From positions 1 to 7,456 of the forward strand of contig CAMNQN010000164.1 of the NCBI GenBank assembly GCA_946549155.1: a stretch of 7,456 bases of DNA, written 5' to 3'. Source of the stretch: an uncultured Lachnospiraceae bacterium (GTDB lineage Bacteria > Bacillota > Clostridia > Lachnospirales > Lachnospiraceae). The notes below the pieces were generated by a model that searched no databases, was not told the origin of the DNA, and saw nothing but the letters and a program-made list of their open reading frames with translations. Of the stretch, positions 1 to 5,327 are shown in pieces (position 1 is the first letter of the stretch; the number at the start of each line of letters is the position of its first letter). A program made the position numbers and the translations under genes.

Positions 1-67
1 GAATTATTTTCCAGATGCTTGTGGCCCTGCGCGCCCTCCTCTTCCTGCTGTTCCTTGGCTGAATTTA
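1..67 (-). repeat. Diverged repeat unit, copy 1 (cut by window edge)
   Basis: Read on the minus strand, this segment matches the start of the repeat at 440-506. The last 17 bases of the comparison (CATCTGGAAAATAATTC) are identical and the remainder is clearly alignable. Translated in the matching frame it gives AKEQQEEEGAQGHKHLENNS. Copy 2 gives AREQQDESGPHGHIHLENNS, so the two copies resemble each other at peptide level as well. The unit runs off the left edge, so its tail cannot be seen. It is head-to-head with copy 2. It is either a non-coding intergenic repeat or a relic of a coding sequence; the window alone does not decide. Confidence 0.6.
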
Positions 68-70
68 CCA

Positions 71-96
71 GGGAAACGCTGATTAAAGCGTTTCCC
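71..96. repeat. Short perfect hairpin
   Basis: GGGAAACGCT (71-80) and AGCGTTTCCC (87-96) form a perfect 10-base stem around a 6-base GATTAA loop. No T-tract follows on either strand, so it is not a typical intrinsic terminator. The hairpin at 164-190 has a similar sequence (GGAAA-YGCTGA with an ATTAA loop). This suggests a shared repeat motif within the intergenic cluster. Confidence 0.6.
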
Positions 97-163
97 GTGC
101 CGGATTTGTGCTCGAAGCAGCCATTTCCCCTGAAAATCCGTGGACATCCACCGGAGGCTCTAA

Positions 164-190
164 GGAAATGCTGAATTAATCAGCACTTCC
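164..190. repeat. Short hairpin related to that at 71-96
   Basis: GGAAATGCTGA (164-174) pairs with TCAGCACTTCC (180-190) with a single A/C mismatch around a 5-base loop. The stem sequence resembles the hairpin at 71-96. It abuts the CTAG that begins the long palindrome at 191, so it may belong to the same composite element. No T-tract follows it. Confidence 0.55.
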
Positions 191-356
191 CTAGTACATC
201 GGTCTCGAAATAACTACACCAAATAACTTGCCTATTTCTCCGATTGCACATGGCAAAAAGTCTCGGCGTAGCCCGCTACGCCTACGTTTTTTACCATGCA
301 CACTCGAAGAAATATTCTACGTTATTGGTGTAGTTATTTGCGAACCGATGTACTAG
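191..356. repeat. 166-base long palindromic element, MITE-like
   Basis: The left arm (191-272) and the reverse complement of the right arm (275-356) align along their whole length, with a handful of mismatches and small offsets. Both ends are CTAGTACATCGGT-type. Inside them are conserved blocks AATAACTACACCA, TATTTCT and GGCGTAGC, with the tip at GGCGTAG-CCCG-CTACGCC. The sequence could fold into one long hairpin as RNA or as a DNA cruciform. There is no open frame, T-tract or transposase. A non-autonomous palindromic mobile element or a dispersed intergenic repeat is the best reading. A structured non-coding RNA is possible, but no promoter is seen that would support it. I saw no clear target-site duplication beyond the CTAG in each arm. 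Confidence 0.75.
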
Positions 357-439
357 AATTGAGCTGGCTTCGGCATACTGAGCGGTAAATACAAATTGGA
401 TATTTTATGCTTAGGATGTCATATTCGGCATGATTATTT

Positions 440-731
440 AAGGCCAGCCAGAGAACAGCAGGATGAGTCGGGGCCGCATGGCCATATCCATCTGGAAAAT
501 AATTCGGAGGATACCGTAGAAAAACTTGGATGGAGGCAGGCTCAAATTTCGGGAGAGACGGCAGCCCTCAAGGCTGACGGCTCAGAGGCACTGAGCTGGG
601 AAATCCATCAGGATTTCCCGGCGAACTGCCTCGGTGCCCGAAATTTGGGCCTGTCTGCATCTTAGTTTTTCTTGGTATCCGGAGATGTTTTCCAGATGGA
701 TATGGCCATGCGGCCCCGACTCATCCTGCGT
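440..731. repeat. Tail-to-tail pair of repeat units (copies 2 and 3) forming a large imperfect palindrome
   Basis: Bases 458-499 and 688-729 are a perfect 42-base inverted repeat. Further matching blocks lie inside: AAATTTCGGG at 544-553 pairs with 637-646, and 585-606 pairs with 611-632 around an ATCA tip. The left arm is longer because of about 30 extra bases near 551-584, which contain their own CAGCC/GGCTG hairpin (562-576). Read from each outer end inward, both strands give similar peptides: DESGPHGHIHLEN, then EKLxxRQAQISG, then EIxxDFPAxCL. The structure is therefore two convergent copies of one unit overlapping at 582-632. Neither copy has a good start codon with a ribosome binding site. 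It is probably a mobile or dispersed repeat, possibly derived from coding sequence. Confidence 0.75.
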
Positions 732-783
732 CCTCCACTGAATAAAACACACCTGAATAGCAGTGAAAAAATAAAAAGTGATA

Positions 784-812
784 TTGACAAAATGTGTAGA
801 ATATGATATACA
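784..812 (+). promoter_or_regulatory. Possible upstream, SOS-independent promoter for recA
   Basis: A perfect -35 hexamer TTGACA (784-789) is followed, after 17 bases, by TATACA (807-812), a 4-of-6 match to the -10 consensus. The surroundings are AT-rich. Transcription would start near 819, about 100 bases before the LexA-controlled start, and would read into recA. The -10 match is modest, so this is a candidate only. Confidence 0.35.
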
Positions 813-881
813 TAAAATCATACTTCTGGATATTTTTCTTTTGCAGGGCCTCTTTCTTTGTCCTGTTTCCCCATTTTTTTC

Positions 882-910
882 TTGACAGAAAAGGAAAAGT
901 ATAATACTAT
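882..910 (+). promoter_or_regulatory. recA promoter (sigma-A type)
   Basis: The -35 is a perfect TTGACA (882-887). After 17 bases comes TACTAT (905-910) as the -10. A TATAAT also occurs at 900-905, but only 12 bases from the -35, which is too close to pair with it. The predicted start is near 917, a few bases before the LexA box, giving a leader of roughly 90 bases to the recA ATG. Confidence 0.75.
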
Positions 911-921
911 GGACAAAGAAA

Positions 922-935
922 CGAACATTAGTTCG
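922..935. promoter_or_regulatory. LexA (SOS) operator of recA
   Basis: CGAACATTAGTTCG is an exact match to the Gram-positive LexA box CGAAC-N4-GTTCG and is a perfect palindrome in its conserved halves. It begins about 5 bases downstream of the predicted start site, so bound LexA would obstruct RNA polymerase at the promoter. RecA-stimulated LexA self-cleavage after DNA damage should relieve this. Confidence 0.9.
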
Positions 936-1004
936 CTGATGCGCGGTAAAAAACAGAGAATGAAAACATGAGAGTAAAAATTGAAATAAAAAGGAGAAGA
1001 AACT

Positions 1005-2078
1005 ATGGCGAATGAGGATAAATTGAAGGCATTGGATGCGGCACTGGCACAGATTGAGAAGCAGTTTGGCAAGGGCTCTGTGATGAAGCTGGGAGATAAC
1101 GGGACGAATATGAATGTGGAGACGGTTCCCACCGGTTCCCTGAGTCTGGATATCGCACTGGGGCTTGGCGGCATTCCCAAGGGGCGGATCGTGGAGATTT
1201 ATGGGCCGGAGTCCAGTGGTAAGACTACGGTGGCGCTGCATATGGTGTCGGAGGTGCAGAAGCGGGGCGGTATTGCCGGGTTTATTGATGCGGAGCATGC
1301 GCTGGATCCTGTGTATGCGAAGAATATCGGTGTGGATATCGATAACCTCTATATTTCCCAGCCGGATAACGGAGAGCAGGCGCTGGAGATCGCAGAGACG
1401 ATGGTGCGCTCCGGGGCGGTGGATATTATTATCGTGGACTCTGTGGCTGCGCTGGTTCCCAAGGCGGAGATTGAGGGCGATATGGGGGATGCCCATGTGG
1501 GGCTGCAGGCCCGTCTGATGTCCCAGGCGCTGCGAAAGCTGACAGGCGTCATAAGCAAATCCAACTGTTCGGTGATTTTTATTAATCAGCTCCGGGAAAA
1601 GGTAGGGGTGATGTTCGGAAATCCGGAAACTACCACCGGCGGCCGGGCGTTAAAGTTTTATTCCTCCATCCGCATGGACGTGCGCCGGATAGAGGCCATT
1701 AAGCAGGCCGGGGAGGTGATCGGGAACCGGACCCGGGTCAAGGTGGTGAAGAATAAGATCGCTCCGCCCTTCCGGGAGGCGGAATTTGACATCATGTTTG
1801 GCAAAGGTATTTCCAGAGAGGGGGATATCCTGGATCTTGCGGCGAATCTGAATGTGATCAACAAGAGCGGCGCATGGTATGCCTATAATGGAAATAAGAT
1901 CGGGCAGGGCAGGGAGAACGCCAAGATCTATCTGCGGGAGCACCCGGATGTGATGAGCGAGGTAGAAAGCAAGGTGCGGGAGCATCACGGCCTGACAAAG
2001 TCGGCAGCCTCCTCCGAGGCGGCGGAAAAAGCCAAGGCGCCGGTGGAAACTCTGGCGGATGAGGTGCCTGCTGAGTAA
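1005..2078 (+). CDS. recA: RecA recombinase
   Basis: This 357-residue protein has the normal length for bacterial RecA. RecA forms ATP-dependent filaments on single-stranded DNA, drives strand exchange, and stimulates LexA cleavage. Visible landmarks, in order, are an N-terminal helix region (residues 1-35), the Walker A loop GPESSGKT (67-74), the catalytic glutamate in FIDAEHAL (Glu97), the Walker B strand IIIVD (141-145), the loop L1 region EGDMGDAHVG (157-166), the FINQLREK switch glutamine (Gln195), and loop L2 with NPETTTGG (207-214). The C-terminal tail is acidic and alanine-rich, as usual. The ATG at 1005 has AAAGGAG at 990-996, with an 8-base spacing. Expression should be SOS-induced through the LexA box at 922-935. 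No terminator lies before recX, so the two genes are probably co-transcribed. Nothing is truncated or missing. Confidence 0.98.
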   Translation: MANEDKLKALDAALAQIEKQFGKGSVMKLGDNGTNMNVETVPTGSLSLDIALGLGGIPKGRIVEIYGPESSGKTTVALHMVSEVQKRGGIAGFIDAEHALDPVYAKNIGVDIDNLYISQPDNGEQALEIAETMVRSGAVDIIIVDSVAALVPKAEIEGDMGDAHVGLQARLMSQALRKLTGVISKSNCSVIFINQLREKVGVMFGNPETTTGGRALKFYSSIRMDVRRIEAIKQAGEVIGNRTRVKVVKNKIAPPFREAEFDIMFGKGISREGDILDLAANLNVINKSGAWYAYNGNKIGQGRENAKIYLREHPDVMSEVESKVREHHGLTKSAASSEAAEKAKAPVETLADEVPAE

Positions 2079-2195
2079 GGAAGGATTCATGACAGTGGGC
2101 CGGCGGGAAAAACAGACAGAAAACATTCCCTGTGACTTAGCGCAGCGGCATAGGGCAGTGGAAAAGGGGTGTTTTCTGTATCGATGGAGGTCGGA

Positions 2196-2789
2196 ATGCA
2201 GGTTACAGGCTTCGAGAAAATCAACACAAAAAAATGCAGGGTCTATCTGAATGATGAGCCGGCTTTCTGGCTGTACTACGGTGAGATTTCCCGGTACAAT
2301 ATCCGGAAGGGGCTGGAGTTTTCGGCGGATCTGAAGGAGGAGATTTATGGACAGGTGCTCTTAAAGCGTGCCCAGCTTCGCTGTCTGAATCTGCTGAAGA
2401 CGATGGATAAGACGGAGGCGGAGCTTGTCAGAAAGCTTAAGACGGAGGAGTATCCGGCGGAAGTGATTACGCAGGCTCTGGATTATGTAAAGTCCTACCA
2501 CTATGTGGACGACCTGCGCTACGCGAAAAATTATATTCAATCCAAAAAAGAAACCAGGAGCTGCCAGCAGATTCGCTATGAGCTGCTGGGCCGGGGAGTG
2601 GCGGAGGATCTGATTTCCAGGGCGTTTGAGGAGACGGAGCCGGTGGACGCCACAGCCCAGATTCTGCGTTGGGCGGAGAAAAAACACTTCGATATCGGGA
2701 CAAAAGATACAAAAGAGCGCCAAAAGTTTTATTCATTTTTACTAAGAAAAGGTTTTTTGTATTCAGAGATTAAGAAAGCATTGACATAA
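2196..2789 (+). CDS. recX: RecX family regulator of RecA
   Basis: About 197 residues, with the usual RecX features: a short N-terminal beta segment (VTGFEKINTKKCRVYLND), then mainly helical sequence arranged as three-helix repeats. These include YGQVLLKRAQLRCLNLL, the block ending in YVKSYHYVDDLRYAKNYI, and a final RQKFYSFLLRKGFLYSEIKKAL. RecX binds RecA filaments and tunes their activity, in most species negatively. It lies about 117 bases after recA on the same strand with no terminator between, the classic recA-recX arrangement. The ATG at 2196 is chosen because GGAGG (2186-2190) precedes it and because the family typically begins with an MxVT-like strand. In-frame alternatives are GTG 2169 and ATG 2184, which would add 9 or 4 residues. 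The end of the gene overlaps the probable rny promoter. Confidence 0.9.
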   Translation: MQVTGFEKINTKKCRVYLNDEPAFWLYYGEISRYNIRKGLEFSADLKEEIYGQVLLKRAQLRCLNLLKTMDKTEAELVRKLKTEEYPAEVITQALDYVKSYHYVDDLRYAKNYIQSKKETRSCQQIRYELLGRGVAEDLISRAFEETEPVDATAQILRWAEKKHFDIGTKDTKERQKFYSFLLRKGFLYSEIKKALT

Positions 2790-2809
2790 TTTGCGAAAAA
2801 GTATAAAAT
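2781..2809 (+). promoter_or_regulatory. Probable rny promoter inside the end of recX
   Basis: TTGACA (2781-2786) is a perfect -35 and falls in the last codons of recX. After 17 bases comes TAAAAT (2804-2809), a 5-of-6 match to the -10. Transcription would start near 2816, about 40 bases before the rny start codon. This would let rny be expressed apart from the SOS-controlled recA-recX transcript. Confidence 0.65.
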
Positions 2810-2843
2810 TGTAATGTTGTTTCTGAACAATGAAAATAAAATA

Positions 2844-2856
2844 AGGAGGTGCTCCT
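2844..2856 (+). promoter_or_regulatory. Small hairpin holding the rny Shine-Dalgarno sequence
   Basis: AGGAG (2844-2848) and CTCCT (2852-2856) are perfect complements separated by GTG. The first arm is the core of the AAGGAGGT ribosome binding site (2843-2850), and the second arm ends directly before the GTG start at 2857. In the mRNA this could mask the ribosome binding site. The stem is only 5 bases with a tight 3-base loop, so its strength and role are uncertain. Confidence 0.4.
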
Positions 2857-4413
2857 GTGCCGAACGCAGTTATGATTATCATTGCTGTATTAATCACACT
2901 GGTCATTGCGGTACCGGTTAGCTGCCTTGCTGCGATCAGCTATCGAAAGAAAGTGGTAGAGTCCAAGATCGGCAGTGCGGAAGAAAAAGCCAGGCAGATA
3001 ATTGATGACGCATTGAAGACGGCAGAGACGAAGAAACGCGAGGCACTTCTGGAAGCGAAGGAAGAATCTTTGAAGATGAAGAATGAGTCGGAAAAAGAGA
3101 CGAGAGAGCGCAGAACAGAATTGCAGCGTTACGAGAAGCGGGTCTTGTCAAAGGAAGAAACAGTTGACAAGAAAGCGGAAACTCTGGAACGTCGGGAAAC
3201 CAGCATCACAGCAAAAGAAGAAGAGCTGAAAAAGAAACGTGCAGAAGCTGAAAGGCTTCTTGGACAAAGAGTACAGGAACTGGAACGAATCTCAGGTTTA
3301 ACCTCCGAACAAGCAAAAGAGTATCTTTTAAAAACTGTTGAAGATGAAGTGAAAATTGACACTGCGAAGCTCTACAAGGAGCTGGAAAGCAGAGCCAAAG
3401 AGGATGCGAACAAGAAAGCGAAGGAATATGTGGTTACGGCGATCCAGCGTTGCGCTGCGGATCATGTGGCGGAAACCACGATTTCAGTTGTTCAGCTTCC
3501 AAATGATGAGATGAAGGGAAGAATCATTGGCCGGGAAGGACGGAATATCCGGACGCTCGAGACCATGACCGGTGTGGATCTGATCATAGATGACACGCCG
3601 GAGGCAGTCATTCTGTCGGGCTTCGATCCCATCAGAAGAGAGGTTGCCAGGATCGCCCTTGAAAAATTGATTGTGGACGGACGGATTCATCCGGCCAGAA
3701 TTGAAGAGATGGTGGAAAAGGCGCAAAAAGAAGTGGACACGATGATCCGCGAGGAGGGGGAAGCAGCCACACTGGAAGTGGGAGTACACGGTATCCATCC
3801 GGAGCTGGTACGCCTTCTGGGCAGGATGAAATTCAGAACCAGCTATGGTCAGAATGCCCTGAAGCATTCCATTGAGGTGGCACATCTTTCCGGGCTTTTG
3901 GCCGGAGAGATCGGAGTGGATGTTCGCCTGGCGAAGCGTGCCGGACTGCTGCATGATATCGGTAAGTCCATTGATCACGATGTGGAAGGTTCCCACATTC
4001 AGATCGGTGCGGATCTTTGCCGGAAGTACAAGGAGTCCGCGCTTGTTGTCAATGCAGTGGAATCCCATCACGGCGATGTGGAGGCAGAGTCCCTGATTGC
4101 CTGTATTGTACAGGCTGCCGATACGATTTCGGCTGCCAGACCGGGGGCCAGAAGGGAAACTCTGGAGACATACACAAACAGATTAAAACAGTTGGAAGAT
4201 ATTACGAACGCATTTAAAGGCGTGGAAAAGTCATTTGCTATTCAGGCGGGAAGAGAGATTCGAATTATGGTTGTTCCGGAGCAGATCAGTGACGCAGATA
4301 TGGTCCTTATGGCCAGAGATGTGGCGAAGCAGATCGAAGCGGAACTGGAATATCCAGGCCAGATCAAAGTCAGCGTGATTCGGGAGTCAAGAGTCGTGGA
4401 TTACGCAAAATAA
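2857..4413 (+). CDS. rny: Ribonuclease Y (RNase Y)
   Basis: A 518-residue endoribonuclease that starts mRNA decay in many Gram-positives and acts at the inner face of the membrane. In order it shows one N-terminal membrane helix (residues 5-28), a long charged coiled coil (about 33-190, rich in Glu, Lys and Arg), a KH RNA-binding domain with GRIIGREG (221-228), and an HD domain. The HD domain carries His337, HDIGK (366-370), the SHHGD pair (His404-His405) and Asp422, which are expected to hold the catalytic metals. A C-terminal domain ends in VDYAK. All key residues are present and the length is typical. The start is GTG, supported by AAGGAGGT six bases upstream and by a membrane helix at the right place. 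It follows recX by 67 bases, probably has its own promoter at the recX end, and is closed by a strong terminator. Confidence 0.97.
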   Translation: MPNAVMIIIAVLITLVIAVPVSCLAAISYRKKVVESKIGSAEEKARQIIDDALKTAETKKREALLEAKEESLKMKNESEKETRERRTELQRYEKRVLSKEETVDKKAETLERRETSITAKEEELKKKRAEAERLLGQRVQELERISGLTSEQAKEYLLKTVEDEVKIDTAKLYKELESRAKEDANKKAKEYVVTAIQRCAADHVAETTISVVQLPNDEMKGRIIGREGRNIRTLETMTGVDLIIDDTPEAVILSGFDPIRREVARIALEKLIVDGRIHPARIEEMVEKAQKEVDTMIREEGEAATLEVGVHGIHPELVRLLGRMKFRTSYGQNALKHSIEVAHLSGLLAGEIGVDVRLAKRAGLLHDIGKSIDHDVEGSHIQIGADLCRKYKESALVVNAVESHHGDVEAESLIACIVQAADTISAARPGARRETLETYTNRLKQLEDITNAFKGVEKSFAIQAGREIRIMVVPEQISDADMVLMARDVAKQIEAELEYPGQIKVSVIRESRVVDYAK

Positions 4414-4427
4414 AGCAGGAAAGCGGG

Positions 4428-4466
4428 CCGTCGCGAAATTATGAAAATAGTTTCGCGGCGGTTTTT
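4428..4466 (+). terminator. Intrinsic terminator after rny
   Basis: CCGTCGCGAAA (4428-4438) pairs with TTTCGCGGCGG (4451-4461) through 11 base pairs including one T-G wobble. The loop is 12 bases and a run of five T follows at 4462-4466. It begins 14 bases after the rny stop codon and is a textbook Rho-independent terminator. Confidence 0.9.
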
Positions 4467-4507
4467 GTATTAAATTATTTTGTTTTCCATAGAATGGAGT
4501 AAGGAAT

Positions 4508-5110
4508 GTGGGATGGCCGGTTGATATGAAGAAAAATGAGGAGACGATTTTGCTGGTCCTTTTCTGTGCCGGGATTCTGGGAGGGCTTTTGCTTCCGCGG
4601 TGGACCTTCCTGAATCTGAACATAAGGGCGGTCCTGCTGGCACCGGATTCCCTCAGGCAGTATGCTGCTGCGGGGATTGAGTATGGAGTGATCTTAAAGA
4701 GGGTGGCTGTTTCCAGGGGAACACTGTTGTTTATGCTCTATTTTGCCTGCTACAGCGCTGCCGGATTCTGGGTTCTGGCGGGCGCCTGCCTGACGGTGGG
4801 AATGTCCATGGGATTTCTGGGGGCCATGGCGGTGCTGCAGATGCGTTATTTTGGAGTTTTGTTCTGGCTCTGTGCGCTGCTGCCGCAGTGGATTTTTTAC
4901 GTTTGGACGGGATTGCGGCTGGTGCGGTTCATGAAGAAACGCAGGATGCGGACGCTGCTGTGCAATGGAAATCCGGCACCCTCCTACAATAAAATGGTGT
5001 TTTTGGAATTTCTTGCCGTATTGGCGCTGGCGGCTTTGGGGATATTTTCTGAAGTTTATCTGAATCCCGGGATGCTGAAGCTCTTTTTGCGGATTTATGC
5101 GAAAATATAA
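4508..5110 (+). CDS. Stage II sporulation protein M-like membrane protein
   Basis: About 200 residues, very hydrophobic, with some five predicted membrane segments at roughly residues 19-36, 72-90, 91-114, 116-140 and 165-188. It resembles SpoIIM in size, helix layout and detail: the central GFWVLAGACLTVGMSMGFLG block, the ALLPQWIFYVWTGLRLVRFM segment with the LPQ motif, a basic loop (KKRRMRT), and an ending EVYLNP like the ExxxxP end of the family. In sporulating bacteria SpoIIM works with SpoIID and SpoIIP to remodel septal peptidoglycan and drive engulfment. In Bacillus subtilis spoIIM also lies near a purine nucleoside phosphorylase gene, which fits. The start used is GTG 4508, with GGAG eight bases upstream; ATG 4526 (194 residues) is an equally possible start. 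The gene stands between a terminator and the deoD promoter, so it is probably transcribed alone. No strong promoter was identified for it. The family call rests on pattern memory, not on a search. Confidence 0.65.
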   Translation: MGWPVDMKKNEETILLVLFCAGILGGLLLPRWTFLNLNIRAVLLAPDSLRQYAAAGIEYGVILKRVAVSRGTLLFMLYFACYSAAGFWVLAGACLTVGMSMGFLGAMAVLQMRYFGVLFWLCALLPQWIFYVWTGLRLVRFMKKRRMRTLLCNGNPAPSYNKMVFLEFLAVLALAALGIFSEVYLNPGMLKLFLRIYAKI

Positions 5111-5148
5111 AAATAAAGAATTTCTTAAAGATATTATAAAGAAAATAG

Positions 5149-5177
5149 TTGGCATTTTTTGCGTTATATGCTATATT
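5149..5177 (+). promoter_or_regulatory. Probable promoter of deoD and the nucleoside uptake genes
   Basis: TTGGCA (5149-5154) and TATATT (5172-5177), each 5 of 6 to consensus, are separated by exactly 17 bases in an AT-rich setting. Transcription would start near 5184 and leave about 144 bases of leader before the deoD start codon. Confidence 0.65.
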
Positions 5178-5183
5178 TAATTA

Positions 5184-5327
5184 TAGCGCCTGATGGTTTC
5201 TTGTGCAAAATATGCAAAAATATCAGTCCTTTGGATATCCTAAGAGAAGGAACGGCTATTTTTCGTGCTTCCGTGAAAAACAGGCGGCCGTGGCGGGAAA
5301 CCTCAGAGAAACAGGAGGTATTAAAAT
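5184..5327 (+). other. Leader of deoD, about 144 bases, no known riboswitch recognised
   Basis: This is the expected untranslated leader between the promoter and deoD. It can form small stems. CTGAT near 5190 can pair with ATCAG near 5222 and encloses TGCA-AAATA-TGCA. TCCTT near 5226 can pair with AAGGA near 5247. TTTTTC near 5260 can pair with GAAAAA near 5276. I do not see the conserved core of a purine riboswitch, nor a terminator hairpin with a T-run. It ends in AGGAGGT (5313-5319), the deoD ribosome binding site. Confidence 0.35.

Larger units (their letters stand above)
1..1004. other. Gene-free, repeat-rich region upstream of recA
   Basis: I find no gene I can support in this thousand-base stretch. 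Its content is three copies of one repeat unit, two short hairpins, one 166-base palindrome, and the recA control region from about 780 onward. Open frames exist on both strands, but they either coincide with the repeats or are antisense extensions from recA. None has a ribosome binding site or a recognisable domain. The segment 357-439 holds no structure I can name beyond an 8-base direct repeat (TTCGGCAT at 369 and 424). The segment 732-783 is AT-rich with nothing recognised. The end of whatever gene lies upstream is not visible. Confidence 0.7.

Noticed and set aside
1..190. Possible C-terminal end of an upstream gene (frame 1 is open to 173)
   Set aside because: The translation is rich in Cys, Pro and Ser, with no family resemblance. 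The same DNA is a repeat copy and a hairpin, so an upstream gene end is not supported.
191..356. Known structural RNA (6S, SRP or similar)
   Set aside because: It lacks the SRP conserved loop and the large central bubble of 6S RNA. The near-complete arm symmetry fits a palindromic DNA element better.
396..665. 89-codon plus-strand frame with TTG start
   Set aside because: It has no ribosome binding site and lies over repeat copy 2. It is kept as evidence on the repeat rather than called as a gene.
1..731. CRISPR array
   Set aside because: The repeats are inverted, few, long and irregularly spaced, with no direct repeat-spacer periodicity and no cas genes.
900..905. TATAAT as the recA -10
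   Set aside because: It is only 12 bases from the TTGACA. TACTAT at 905-910 gives the correct 17-base spacing.
909..971. 20-codon frame (MDKETNISS...) over the LexA box
   Set aside because: Its ATG lies within the -10 element, upstream of the predicted transcription start, so it would not be on the main recA transcript.
582..1496. 304-codon open frame on the minus strand
   Set aside because: Most of it is antisense to recA and its other end runs through the repeat region. The sequence is low in recognisable structure, with no ribosome binding site. Only its last part, the repeat unit, is of interest.
5184..5327. Purine riboswitch before deoD
   Set aside because: The conserved three-way junction core and loop sequences of the purine class are not seen, nor is an expression-platform terminator.
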